This document shows, piece after piece, positions 46,726-55,553 of a DNA stretch of 64,000 bases. Numbering within the stretch: the first letter of the stretch is position 1; each line of letters starts with the position of its first letter. The stretch covers positions 3,348,001 to 3,412,000 of the forward strand of contig NZ_CP038228.1 in NCBI RefSeq assembly GCF_006838285.1. The letters are read 5' to 3'. The notes under the pieces are model-generated. The model saw only the letters and a program-made list of their open reading frames with translations. It was not told the origin of the DNA and did not search any database. The translations under genes were made by a program, and so were the position numbers. The DNA is from Xanthomonas translucens pv. cerealis. GTDB taxonomy: Bacteria > Pseudomonadota > Gammaproteobacteria > Xanthomonadales > Xanthomonadaceae.

Positions 46726-47985
46726 CTACCAGGAGCCCGAAGCGCCCGAGCTCCGGACTGGTGCGGGTTTTGCAAGTGATTTTTCTATGATGGCCTGGTC
46801 CTCCTTCTTCTGGGACTCGATGCCATCGACCACCTGGCTCATGAAATGGCGGCGGATACGGTCGACGCCATGACCCGGGATCTCATGGGGCGTACCTACC
46901 GCATCAGGCATGCTGCGACCGAGAAGCGACTGAAGTGGCCCCCCATCCCAGAACCCTCCCTCCTGCACATGTGTAAGTACCTCGCCATCCACGCGGTAAG
47001 CCTCGATAGCTGAATCGGTGACTGTGCCACCGTAGCGGGCGACCGTATTAGGATGCAAGCCCGCGGCGTTGAAGGTTGTCGCCGGCAGACCGCTTGCACG
47101 CGCGGCGGCTGAGGCGAGACCCCCGCCCAAGGAGTGCCCGGCAAGATGAGCCGATGCTCCACTCTTCCCGAGCTTGTCGCCGATCTTCACGGCACGTTCG
47201 TAGTAGGTCGAATTGTTGTCTAGTCCTTGGGACAGATTGTTGCTCCAGTCCTCACCACTGACCGTGCCCTTGAACGCAACTTCCGGCGAGATCTGATTGC
47301 CAAAGACAGCGGGATCCGGGCTATACACCTGGGCGCGAAAGTCTGAGCCAGGGATCTGCAAGTCACTGGGCTTCAGACCCATCGCCGCAAGTGTCTTAGG
47401 GTCATTACTCGCGTTGCGCCAGCCCTCAGGTGGCGGCTGCGACGGATCGTAGACATTCTGGGAAAGCCTCGCTCGCTCGATCGCGATATTGTTTTTCTCG
47501 AAACGATTCGCCGCGTTAGTCAACTGATTACGTTCTTCTCCGGGTGGCATCTTGCCAGCGCGCTCGCGGGCCTGGGCGATCTGTTCTTGCCGTCCTTTCC
47601 AGCGCTCGGCTTTGCTCGGCGGCGCGCTGTAGTTACCGTTCATCCAAAACTGGTCATTGACCCGGATGATGCGCTTGCCTTCCACACGCACCGTGCTGCT
47701 GCGCTGTTTCGGCCAGCACTTCGCCCCTACAGTGCCGCTTTTAATCCCCTTTGCCACCCCCGCCTGGTCCCCTACCGTCGTTGGCAAATAGCTCGCGTCA
47801 AACAGAACCAGGGGATTTCCGTTGGTGCGAACGGTGCCTGCAGGTTGTTGGCTTGCCGCGATTTCTGCGAGCACCGGATACGGTACGGGCGGCGTACTGC
47901 TGCCCATTGGAGTCTTACACACATCCGGAAGCGTGCTGATCACTCGCCAGTTGGCCTCCTTACGTGCGGTGACGTTCTCGGCCAT
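46726..47985 (-). CDS. T6SS lipase effector with PAAR-like (DUF4150) N-terminus
   Basis: A 419-residue effector. The N-terminal ~120 residues follow the DUF4150/PAAR-like pattern (PDVCKTPMGSSTPPVPYPVLAEIA, then a Cys at 90), which seats a cargo on the VgrG tip. The central and C-terminal part is an alpha/beta hydrolase with the nucleophile Ser285 in GHSLGGG and surrounding SAHLAGHSLGGGLASAAA, typical of class 3 lipases and Tle phospholipases. It would hydrolyse membrane phospholipids of the target cell. The neighbours are a DUF2169 adaptor (2-base gap upstream) and an ankyrin lipoprotein downstream. Confidence 0.82.
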   Translation of the reverse strand: MAENVTARKEANWRVISTLPDVCKTPMGSSTPPVPYPVLAEIAASQQPAGTVRTNGNPLVLFDASYLPTTVGDQAGVAKGIKSGTVGAKCWPKQRSSTVRVEGKRIIRVNDQFWMNGNYSAPPSKAERWKGRQEQIAQARERAGKMPPGEERNQLTNAANRFEKNNIAIERARLSQNVYDPSQPPPEGWRNASNDPKTLAAMGLKPSDLQIPGSDFRAQVYSPDPAVFGNQISPEVAFKGTVSGEDWSNNLSQGLDNNSTYYERAVKIGDKLGKSGASAHLAGHSLGGGLASAAARASGLPATTFNAAGLHPNTVARYGGTVTDSAIEAYRVDGEVLTHVQEGGFWDGGPLQSLLGRSMPDAVGTPHEIPGHGVDRIRRHFMSQVVDGIESQKKEDQAIIEKSLAKPAPVRSSGASGSW

Positions 47986-47987
47986 TC

Positions 47988-49352
47988 TCAGGTCTCTTCA
48001 AGGCTCACAGGGATAGGTGCTGCTCGCACCAAAGGCGCACCGGGATCGACTTCGAAACGCAATTCCGCCGTGCGGACCTCGACGTTTTCCGATATGCAAA
48101 CGCGGCAGGTGAGCGCGAGCACCAAAGCTTGCGTATCTACGACCATCGTGTCGATCGACAGGTGTAGGGGCAACGGCACGCCATTATGCAATCGCAGCAG
48201 CACGAAGGGTCGATGTCCCGGCAAATCGATAACAGCCAAGCCCTCCCGATCGGAAAAATCCGGCGGCAGCAAGTGCCACAATTCGATCCGTGCGTCCGTG
48301 GGAGGAAAGACTATCTGCTGGTCGTCCGGGGCGCCGTTCCAGTACCCGGCGTCAAAGCTCTCAGGCAGCTGCGGCCACCGAGATTCCAGCCAATGCTCGT
48401 CGTACCGGCCCGCCCGCGCCAGCCTGGGAGCCCAGCTACGCCCTACCCAACCGAAGCCCGCTGGTGTGACTCCGTAGCCCGAGGCGATCTCTGCCATCGT
48501 CAGGGCGTCAAGAGGGGGCTCGGGATGCGTGGCAATAGACGGTGCACTGATGGGGGCTTGCGGATACTCGAACCGCGGGGCCGGCATGCCATCCGCCACG
48601 GATAACGGACTGTCCTTCGAAGCTAATTTGAGTTGCCGCTCTTCGAGCCAGCCCCGTCCAAGCGGGTTGCTGAAACACACTTCATCCAGGGCATAGGAAG
48701 AATCGCCGGGTATTGTGGAGTGAGACGAAACTGTCGAGCGACCGCCCCATGCCTCTTCCCAGCGCAGGGGCGCTTCGATGACCGGTTCAGCGTCGGACAC
48801 CTGCCAACGATTGAACATTGCCTTTTTGAAGTGGCGAGGTCCATGGATACGAAGCGTCTTGTCCAGTAGGGCCTCGTGCGTTGTACGTGCCGACCACGCT
48901 TGCTCAGCCCGGGTCACCTCGCGTCGCCACTGTTCCAGTTGCGCCGAGCTAGGGAGCATGTTTGGTGCCAGACCGTAAGGCAGAGGAATTTCCGGCGGTG
49001 AAACCGGCGGCAAGGGGCGGCTGACGCGCACCCTCGCTAGCCAGTGCGGCGAAGGCTGGCCCCGCGGCGCGTAACTGGAGCCGACAATCACCACGTCGCA
49101 TCGGGGCTTACCGGGCGCCAGATCACTCTCAGCACATACGCTCGACGTCCCGGGCTCACCATAGTAGGAATCAGCGAGACACAAGGGCAGCGGTTCGTCG
49201 TCGATAACTTGGAGCGACACCTGTCCTCCGGCGCGGGGCCGAAGCCGATATCCAGCCTTCATTACGAACACGCGGTTCCGACGACCGTCACGGTCGATTG
49301 TCGGAAAGCACAATCCGTCGAATGGGGTGAGGTTGCGGAACTCCACGTGCAT
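47988..49352 (-). CDS. DUF2169 T6SS adaptor/chaperone
   Basis: A 454-residue protein matching DUF2169 in layout: N-terminal FRNLTPFDGLCFP with VFVMKAGYRLRP, then PRCDVVIVGSSYAPRG, KTLRIHGPRHF, EAPLRWEEAWGG, NPLGRGW and the C-terminal LPGHRPFVLLRLHNGVPLPLHLSIDTMVVD. Such proteins link PAAR-like cargo effectors to VgrG and are required for their loading. It starts 13 bases after vgrG and ends 2 bases before the lipase gene, consistent with that job. No signal peptide. Confidence 0.82.
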   Translation of the reverse strand: MHVEFRNLTPFDGLCFPTIDRDGRRNRVFVMKAGYRLRPRAGGQVSLQVIDDEPLPLCLADSYYGEPGTSSVCAESDLAPGKPRCDVVIVGSSYAPRGQPSPHWLARVRVSRPLPPVSPPEIPLPYGLAPNMLPSSAQLEQWRREVTRAEQAWSARTTHEALLDKTLRIHGPRHFKKAMFNRWQVSDAEPVIEAPLRWEEAWGGRSTVSSHSTIPGDSSYALDEVCFSNPLGRGWLEERQLKLASKDSPLSVADGMPAPRFEYPQAPISAPSIATHPEPPLDALTMAEIASGYGVTPAGFGWVGRSWAPRLARAGRYDEHWLESRWPQLPESFDAGYWNGAPDDQQIVFPPTDARIELWHLLPPDFSDREGLAVIDLPGHRPFVLLRLHNGVPLPLHLSIDTMVVDTQALVLALTCRVCISENVEVRTAELRFEVDPGAPLVRAAPIPVSLEET

Positions 49353-49365
49353 CAGCCTCCAGCTG

Positions 49366-51483
49366 TCAGTTGATGTCCACGTCCTTACCTATGATTTGCA
49401 CCGGTCCGCTGGCGGCGAACTTGAACTGGGTTCCGTTGATCAGCACTGTGCCGTCGGACTTCATCACCAGCGTGGACTTGCCCACCGTCACCTTGAACTC
49501 GTCTCCCGCCTTGATTTCGTAGGTCTTACCGACAAGCGTGGATTTGTTGCGCCCAATCTGTTCGCTCTGCGACAACCCAACGGTCGTGTTCATCGCCGCA
49601 CCCACGCTGGTCTGGTAGGCGGCACCGATGGTCAGCGCCTTCGCCAGGCCGATCGTCTCTGCCTTGGCCAGCGCGATGGTCTCGGTCTTGTTGCCGCCGA
49701 TGGTCACGCTACGGTTGTCGCCGATGGAGATGGTTTCGTTGCGCCCGACGTCCTCGGTGCGGTTATCGCCGATGGAAATCGTCTCGTTGTGGTCCACGCG
49801 CTCGGTACGGTGGCGTTTGACCTGTACGTTCTCGTCGCGATCAATGGTCTTCTTGCGGTCGTTCCCCACCCAATGCGATTCATCGTGCTCGACCTCGATC
49901 CGCTGGTCTTTCTCGGCATGCAGCCAGACCTCCTCATCACCCTTCTTGTCCTCGAAGCGGAATGCGTTCGCGTTCTCGTATTCACCCCCATGGCTGGAAC
50001 GGGTCAGGAAACCGGTTTGAGTCTTGTTCGCCGGCAACTCCCACGGCGGCATCTGCTCCTGATTGGGAACCAATCCGGTGATCAGAGGACGATCCGGATG
50101 CCCGTCCAGGAACTGAACAATCACCTCCTGTCCAATGCGCGGAATTGCCACGAAGCCGAAGCGGTCGCCGGCCATAGGTGTGGCCACCCGCACGCGGCAA
50201 TAACTTTTCTCGTTGTAGTCACCCACGCGGTCGTTGTGGAATTGCACCAGGACGCGACCATACTCATCGCAGTCGATTTCTTCCCCGGCGGGACCCACGA
50301 CCAGCGCGGTGTGCAGGCCATAGACCCGCGGCATGACGCTGTTGTAGCCGCGCCCTGGTCGCCACGGCACTTTCTGCCGAACGGCAACAGCGGAATTGCT
50401 GTAGCGGGCAGGCTCATCGACTAGGTGATTGTTGACGACTTCATGGCGCACGCTGACAACGAAAAATCTGCGATCCTCTTCTGGATCACGATCGTGTTCG
50501 AAATGCTCGATCAGATCGAAGTAGCGGTTGGGCTGCAAACGGGCCGCGTTACCGCGGCTCTCGTAGTGCTTGGCCTTGGCCTCGATCTCTTCCAGGCTCA
50601 GCTTCGCGCGTTCCTCGCCCTCCGCTACGGTCCGGAACCCGTAGGCGCCGGTATCTTCGTAGATCTCCAGCTCCGGCACGTCGCCCTGCTGGTTCACTGT
50701 GGCGATACTTGCCGCTGAGGGTCGATGCGGATTCTTGAAGTCGAAGCTCGACACCGCATAGCGTGTGGGGGCCAGCCGGCGCGCGGGCGACCATTCGGCG
50801 ATCGCGTCGTCATCGTCGGGGCCGCCCTCGGTGAAATAGCGAATGCGCGGCACCCCATCGATCGGTGCCGCCTGTTTGGAATCGTCGCAAAGCACCAGGG
50901 TATGGCCATCTGCTCGATGCTCGTAGCCGTAGTACCAGCCTCGCGTCTCCCACCAACGATGCAGGAAGTTCGCATCGGATTCCTGCCACTGCATTGCCTC
51001 GGTCTGCGTCGCATCGGAGGTCGCCCCAACTTGCAGGCGATAATCGTGGAAGCGGTAGCGGCCGAGTATCTCGTCGGTAAGCGCAGCGACGGTTTTCTGG
51101 TGCAAAGGGCCGCTATTTTGACGCGACCGCAGAAACGCCATCCACGGGCGCAGCACCATGCGGTAGTGCGCAATGCCACCGTCTGTGCCGGTGCGCCCGA
51201 ACTCGAATACGTAGCCGTTGAAGTAGCGAGGGCCGCCGTCCCGGCGCACCAACTCGATGGTGGCCATCTTGCCTATCAGCGACTTGGCGGGGATTGCTGC
51301 GTCCTCGGAGAGGAGCGTCAACGTGTACTCGAAATCCCGGGACACCGCCTCGTCTGCAACCAGCTTCTCAGGGAGCAGGACCGCGGAAGGACCGTCGTCG
51401 TTTGGAAAGCTGAGTCGCATCAACCGCGAGGTCTGGCGTTCCAGCAAAGCGGAGAGCGCTGTAGCTGCAGTGGGGAGCCACAT
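49366..51483 (-). CDS. vgrG: T6SS spike protein VgrG (TssI)
   Basis: A 705-residue trimeric spike. The gp27-like base (about 1-370) includes FEYTLTLLSEDAAIPAKSLIGK, ANFLHRWWETRGWYYGY and RYFTEGG. The OB-fold gp5-like part has EIDCDEYGRVLVQFHND and GDRFGFVAIPRIGQEVIVQFLDGHPDRPLITG. The C-terminal beta-helical needle is built from repeats such as ISIGDNR, VDHNETISIG and IALAKAETIGLAKALTIG. The tail (KSDGTVLINGTQFKF) is short, so cargo is carried through PAAR-like effectors rather than a fused domain. It heads the module that continues with the DUF2169 adaptor. ATG 51483 has GGAAG upstream. Confidence 0.93.
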   Translation of the reverse strand: MWLPTAATALSALLERQTSRLMRLSFPNDDGPSAVLLPEKLVADEAVSRDFEYTLTLLSEDAAIPAKSLIGKMATIELVRRDGGPRYFNGYVFEFGRTGTDGGIAHYRMVLRPWMAFLRSRQNSGPLHQKTVAALTDEILGRYRFHDYRLQVGATSDATQTEAMQWQESDANFLHRWWETRGWYYGYEHRADGHTLVLCDDSKQAAPIDGVPRIRYFTEGGPDDDDAIAEWSPARRLAPTRYAVSSFDFKNPHRPSAASIATVNQQGDVPELEIYEDTGAYGFRTVAEGEERAKLSLEEIEAKAKHYESRGNAARLQPNRYFDLIEHFEHDRDPEEDRRFFVVSVRHEVVNNHLVDEPARYSNSAVAVRQKVPWRPGRGYNSVMPRVYGLHTALVVGPAGEEIDCDEYGRVLVQFHNDRVGDYNEKSYCRVRVATPMAGDRFGFVAIPRIGQEVIVQFLDGHPDRPLITGLVPNQEQMPPWELPANKTQTGFLTRSSHGGEYENANAFRFEDKKGDEEVWLHAEKDQRIEVEHDESHWVGNDRKKTIDRDENVQVKRHRTERVDHNETISIGDNRTEDVGRNETISIGDNRSVTIGGNKTETIALAKAETIGLAKALTIGAAYQTSVGAAMNTTVGLSQSEQIGRNKSTLVGKTYEIKAGDEFKVTVGKSTLVMKSDGTVLINGTQFKFAASGPVQIIGKDVDIN

Positions 51484-51861
51484 TGTTCGATTCTTCCATG
51501 GGGAACAAACGGTTCCGTTATAGCGCGACAGCCGGCATAAAAACCTGAACTTAAAATGACTCAAGACTGAATCGATCGAGATTGGCCCATAGCCCGAAAC
51601 CCTGCGAGCTCGGCGCCACAATGGGTACGCAGGGGGCGGGATCGGAATCTCGCCACAGTAATTGTCTACTTAATGCGACGCACAGGGCGACGGCGGCGCC
51701 CCGGTTCAGCTCCAAAGCCGAGGCCACTATTCCGGCGGTTTCCACTCGCCAGCAATGCGAAACACTCAATCTCACAGGAGTCGATTTTTCGCTTGTTCCA
51801 CCTCGAGCTGGATTCATTACCTCAGCTTACCTCACGACCAAGCAGTCATGATGACTACTAT
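51484..51861. other. Upstream region of the vgrG operon
   Basis: A 378-base gap. A small dyad GGAAC-CGTTT-GTTCC lies about 15 bases before the vgrG start. Short frames on both strands have no ribosome sites. A promoter for the vgrG operon is expected here but no consensus, including sigma-54, could be pointed out. Confidence 0.4.
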
Positions 51862-52488
51862 CTACTCGATCCTCTCGATGTTTCGGCTGATGGGGAGTGG
51901 CGGGCTTATCGATATCAGCAGTATATGCTCACTGGCCAGCTCCACCAGCTCCTCCCCGGAGCCAGGCAGTCGCGGTTCAAATGTGTTTCCCCCAGCCGAT
52001 ACAAAGGGATGGTCGCCGTCGAACTCCAGCAGCATCATGGCTAGCGTGTCCCGTCCTGGATCAAAAATTTCGCGGTCCAGGAAGCGAATGAACTCCGGAC
52101 CCGGCCGGTATTGCGCGCAGCACCACGTGCTTGATGCTGCATCAAAGCACTGCCAATCGGTCAGCGCTATCCCGTGGCACTCAAGCATTGCAACTGCCTG
52201 GGCCACTGTTTGATCGTGTATGACGGGTACATCGTTCGGCAGCGCACGCGCCGCGACGTGGGCGGCAATCAGATCGCCGGTCGTACGCCACGTGGGATCG
52301 AAGTCAAAATGCCGTTCTGAAAGCCGACCCAGGCTGAAGTGGAGATCCCGTAGTGCTATTTCAGGTACATCACGACCTACGGCGGGGATCACCCACCCTT
52401 CGTCCAAGAGGCGTTGTTCGAGCTTCTTCCAGTCAGGTGCTGGCAAATGCGGATGCTTTGGAAAAATAAAGTCGTGATGTCCTGACAC
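51862..52488 (-). CDS. Hypothetical protein within the T6SS island
   Basis: A 208-residue cytoplasmic protein. A GGAGG site places the start at GTG 52488. Sequence features: an N-terminal HHDFIFPKHPHLPAPDWKKLEQ, a WVIPAV-GRDVPEIALRDLHFS segment, Cys/Trp pairs (DWQCFDAASSTWCCAQYRPGPE) and a hydrophobic C-terminus. It lies between the Imm52 gene and vgrG on the same strand. It resembles no family known to me. A stand-alone immunity protein or an adaptor would fit the position. Confidence 0.65.
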   Translation of the reverse strand: MSGHHDFIFPKHPHLPAPDWKKLEQRLLDEGWVIPAVGRDVPEIALRDLHFSLGRLSERHFDFDPTWRTTGDLIAAHVAARALPNDVPVIHDQTVAQAVAMLECHGIALTDWQCFDAASSTWCCAQYRPGPEFIRFLDREIFDPGRDTLAMMLLEFDGDHPFVSAGGNTFEPRLPGSGEELVELASEHILLISISPPLPISRNIERIE

Positions 52489-52635
52489 GGAGTGCCTCCA
52501 AGATCATGCTGTTTTTCGCTACTCGGCTCACGCGCTACGGCCATTCCCGCAAGGCGCAACAAGGGCTCTCACCACACTAAAACAGCGACGCGTCGCGGTT
52601 CTGAAACCCGCGGCATACCGTGCGGTCAACCGTCC

Positions 52636-53370
52636 CTAGAACGTCGGATCGGTCACCGCAAGCAAGCCCAGGTCGTTCATGTCCATCTCGATCTGGTTGG
52701 CGCGCTTGATGTGCTCCTTGTTCGCCAAGTCGAACGGTTCGTTCACCGCAACGATGATCGATCCACCCTTTGCAGGGATGATGTCGGCAGCTAGTGGTAG
52801 TTGTTCTTTTGTTACCACTTTTGGTACGTACGACATCCACCCCAAACATCGCCTGTGGGGAAATGTCGCGTACTTAGTGCGGTAAGTCACCGGAATAGCC
52901 GCACTGGAAACCCGGTCCTTGACGTCTGCGAACGCATACTCCACGTCTTCTTCTTTCAACAATTCCAGAAAAATCCTGGTTACCACAGATGTTGTCGCGC
53001 TTCCGAATGCAGCGTCAGGCTTGGTAATCATCAATGTAATCCGACCGATAGCCGGCATGTAGGTCAGTTCCACTAGACCTGGGGTTCGCTTCGGTTTGTT
53101 GTCGCTGGCGAGGTGAACCTCGGCGCCTTTGGTCAGATTTGGAAACCGCTCTAAGCTCTGCCTCATTCGCTCGGTCATCCGGTGTATCGTCAGCGTACGG
53201 TCAGAGAATTCAGCAGCCTTCTGTTCGGGGGTATTTATTTGACCATACCATTCCGTTATTCCGGGCACAACATTGGAGATTCGCTTTGCAAGAGAATCTA
53301 TACGATCATACGCGGACTCAACATCAAGCCCTATTGAAGGAACATCCATGTAAATGATTGAGTTTATCAT
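52636..53370 (-). CDS. Immunity protein of the Imm52 family (TsiT-like)
   Basis: A 244-residue protein with Imm52 features: VDRIDSLAKRI-type helix (DRIDSLAKRISNVVPGI), GLVELTYMPAIGRITLMIT, LGWMSYVPKVV and the C-terminal GSIIVAVNEPFDLANKEHIKRANQIEMDMNDLGLL. The ATG at 53370 overlaps the nuclease stop codon by 4 bases (ATGA), the tight coupling expected for an effector/immunity pair. It is cytoplasmic and would block the Tox-REase-5 nuclease encoded just upstream. Confidence 0.8.
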   Translation of the reverse strand: MINSIIYMDVPSIGLDVESAYDRIDSLAKRISNVVPGITEWYGQINTPEQKAAEFSDRTLTIHRMTERMRQSLERFPNLTKGAEVHLASDNKPKRTPGLVELTYMPAIGRITLMITKPDAAFGSATTSVVTRIFLELLKEEDVEYAFADVKDRVSSAAIPVTYRTKYATFPHRRCLGWMSYVPKVVTKEQLPLAADIIPAKGGSIIVAVNEPFDLANKEHIKRANQIEMDMNDLGLLAVTDPTF

Positions 53371-54080
53371 GCTTCCACCATCGGTAGCCAAGGAGTGTGA
53401 ATGCAGCGTACGGAGGCCGGTAGATTCGATTGTGCCCATGACCATAGCTCAATCTGCAAGAAATGCCATTCGAGGCTAGCCTGAGGACGCGCATCATTGA
53501 TGGCGCTATTCTGACTTGCGGATTCCTGAATCATCTCGGGAAACATTTTTATCGCAGGGAAGCCTTTATTCGGTTCATTGTCTTCATCTAAAAACTGCTT
53601 GTACTGCCCCTTTGCATCAACAACCGTGCATTTATCCCTCCAGAAACCATCGAACCATACGCCGCTGTAAAGCCATTCCGTTAGATTCAGCTGTTCGGGA
53701 TTTGGCTGAGGCACTCCTTTTACCGCGTTGATGGCGCGCGCAGCGAGGGAAAAATCAAAGTCACCGAGCGGCTGGCCGGTGTCTTTGTCGCAGTAGACGA
53801 ATCTCTCCGGACTAGCGTTCATATTTGCGATGTAAAGCTGGTAGTCCCAGTTGATCTTGTTTTGCTTGCGAATGGCACGACGCGGCTTGGCGGGCAGCAA
53901 CACGCCAGTGTGCAACTTGCATTGGTTGCACTGCGTCTCGTCCTTCTCGCCGGCGCAATCGCCTTCTTTGGTTTGCTCCTGGGGAATCGCCTGGGCCAAC
54001 CTGCGGAGCTTTTCGGCGTTGATCAGGCCCCTGACCACTTCGCCAAGCAGCCGGCCACCGGCGGGGATTGCGGTTGCCAT
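53367..54080 (-). CDS. T6SS nuclease effector, Tox-REase-5 domain (TseT-like)
   Basis: A 237-residue toxin. A short Gly-containing helix (1-30) precedes a Cys pair CNQCK (51-55), and then the restriction-endonuclease-like core: TEWLYSGVWFDGF (Glu135, Asp144) and VVDAKGQY (Asp155, Lys157) give a PD-(D/E)xK-type active site. It would cut DNA in the recipient cytoplasm. The gene order around it, PAAR, DUF4123, small co-chaperone, this nuclease, then Imm52, is the same as in the P. aeruginosa tseT/tsiT locus, which strongly supports the role. Confidence 0.83.
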   Translation of the reverse strand: MATAIPAGGRLLGEVVRGLINAEKLRRLAQAIPQEQTKEGDCAGEKDETQCNQCKLHTGVLLPAKPRRAIRKQNKINWDYQLYIANMNASPERFVYCDKDTGQPLGDFDFSLAARAINAVKGVPQPNPEQLNLTEWLYSGVWFDGFWRDKCTVVDAKGQYKQFLDEDNEPNKGFPAIKMFPEMIQESASQNSAINDARPQASLEWHFLQIELWSWAQSNLPASVRCIHTPWLPMVEA

Positions 54081-54081
54081 G

Positions 54082-54438
54082 TCAGTTGCTCCAGTTGGTC
54101 TGCGCAAGCAGGATCGACAGCATGTCCTCTGCCGCCAGGCTTGGGGCTTGGGCGGTGCGGATCTTCAATACCAGGGCCGGGTTCCGGCGCAGCACGCCAT
54201 CGCACGACGCATCCAGTTTGACCCAGTGCACCAGCGTCGGGATGCGGGTGATGTGCAGTTCGTACGCGGCGAAGTCGTATGACGTTCGGGTGGCTTCGAG
54301 TAACTGCACGTCGGTGAGGTGGGCCACATCCTTGGGAACATCGCGGCGGATCTCCTTCGCCAGGCGCTGGGTAAAGCCCTCGGGCTCTGGCAAGCGTAGC
54401 AATGCTTCCTGCTCAGCAGTTAATTCAATGCTGGGCAT
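54082..54438 (-). CDS. Small co-chaperone of the TseT-like module
   Basis: A 118-residue protein (MPSIELTAEQEALLRLPEPEGF at the start, helical middle, LAQTNWSN end). It overlaps the DUF4123 gene by 14 bases and stops 1 base before the nuclease start. In P. aeruginosa the corresponding position is held by co-TecT, which works with TecT to deliver TseT. Sequence motifs alone do not prove the assignment; the position does most of the work. Confidence 0.65.
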   Translation of the reverse strand: MPSIELTAEQEALLRLPEPEGFTQRLAKEIRRDVPKDVAHLTDVQLLEATRTSYDFAAYELHITRIPTLVHWVKLDASCDGVLRRNPALVLKIRTAQAPSLAAEDMLSILLAQTNWSN

Positions 54439-54862
54439 TCGAACACCATCCCTGGCGGGTGCGCCACTCCGTAAAGGGGGCAATGATCGAGCAGAATTGT
54501 TCTTCTGTCAGCACTTTTTGCAACTGCCCCATCACGCGCGGGTCGTAAAAGCGCAGCAGCGCGCTTGACCCGTCGGACAGTTTCATATCCAGCAACGACT
54601 GCAGGTGCGTGAATACCGCCTCAAAGCCAACCGACGCGGCCAGATAGGTGACGCACGGCGCGCAGGTGCCGTCGAGCGCGTTGAGCCAGCCGTGGAGCGC
54701 GTTGCTGTGATCCACCTGCACTAGCCAGGGGCCAGCGTGAGCGTGTTTGGCTTCGGGTTGGCCCTGGAACAACGCGCGGTGCGGTAATTGCTCCGCGTAG
54801 AAACGCAGGGTTTTGGCCGCATCGTGGCGGACGGCGCAATCGACAATGACGTAGCGGTGCAT
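54425..54862 (-). CDS. DUF4123 effector chaperone (TecT/Tap-like)
   Basis: A 145-residue protein with DUF4123 characteristics: hydrophobic N-terminal strand RYVIVDCAV, GPWLVQVD, HLQSLLDMKLSDGSSALLRFYDPRVMGQL (the conserved R-F-Y-D-P element) and an FTEWRTR end. Chaperones of this kind hold a T6SS effector until it is mounted on VgrG or PAAR. The gene lies between the PAAR gene (3-base gap) and the co-chaperone. Confidence 0.85.
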   Translation of the reverse strand: MHRYVIVDCAVRHDAAKTLRFYAEQLPHRALFQGQPEAKHAHAGPWLVQVDHSNALHGWLNALDGTCAPCVTYLAASVGFEAVFTHLQSLLDMKLSDGSSALLRFYDPRVMGQLQKVLTEEQFCSIIAPFTEWRTRQGWCSNAQH

Positions 54863-54865
54863 GGC

Positions 54866-55273
54866 TCAACGCACCAGAAAGGCCGCGCCCTTCCTGGCGG
54901 CGGCACGCAGGCACTCTTCGCACACTGCGGTGGTCGCTGGCTCGGCAATCGAGGCGGCGGAAGATGCTTGCGGCACGGCGGATAGTGCGGCGCTCGCGAC
55001 TGCCGCCCCTGCATCGATCAAGACATGAGACTGTCGATGGGCAAGAACCTGGCAGCCGCATGCCAATCTGTCGCCATGGCGCGCCACAGGCTGCCCCTCG
55101 ACGATGAGCGTGGGGTCGCCGGAAACGATGGGGAACGCGCCCTTGTGCAGCTGGCAGTTTGCCATGTCGCCCACCCGAGCAACGGGCCTGCCGTCGATGT
55201 CGGTTTCCATCGAGCCGCTGACGACGCTGCCGCCACCGCTTGTCATGTCGCCCACCACGATCAGTGACCGCAT
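54866..55273 (-). CDS. PAAR-domain protein
   Basis: A 135-residue spike-sharpening protein. The PAAR repeat region (1-85) shows GDMTSGGGSVVSGSMETDIDGRPVARVGD, CQLHKGAFPIVSGDPTLIVEGQPVARHGDRLACGC, with zinc-binding His and Cys residues. A short Ala-rich tail with CEEC follows, possibly a docking site for the nuclease/chaperone complex. It starts the TseT-like module; a 280-base gap without genes separates it from the XAC0095-like gene upstream. Confidence 0.9.
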   Translation of the reverse strand: MRSLIVVGDMTSGGGSVVSGSMETDIDGRPVARVGDMANCQLHKGAFPIVSGDPTLIVEGQPVARHGDRLACGCQVLAHRQSHVLIDAGAAVASAALSAVPQASSAASIAEPATTAVCEECLRAAARKGAAFLVR

Positions 55274-55553
55274 CGCATCACTCCCTGACGTTACAGATAG
55301 CGCAACTTCGCCTGTACGGAAATACCATACTACCCTGCCATGGCTCAAGCCCGAGCAGCGCGCCTTGGCGCTCGCCAAGGCGTCGGTGAGACACAAATCA
55401 CACTGCGCGCGCCCCCGGTGGGGAGCGCCGCGCCGTTGCGACGCGGCCGGGGTCCGCTTGCACTGACGCTCGCTGCCTCCCAGGGCCGGCCCCGCACCAC
55501 GAGGCCAGCCCGCTCCAGCGACGCATCCCGGCCTCATGCCACCCAGGCCGCGA

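Noticed and set aside
51551..51817. 88-codon minus-strand frame upstream of vgrG
   Set aside because: No ribosome site, no motif, and it ends before the vgrG ribosome site without coupling; more likely operon leader.
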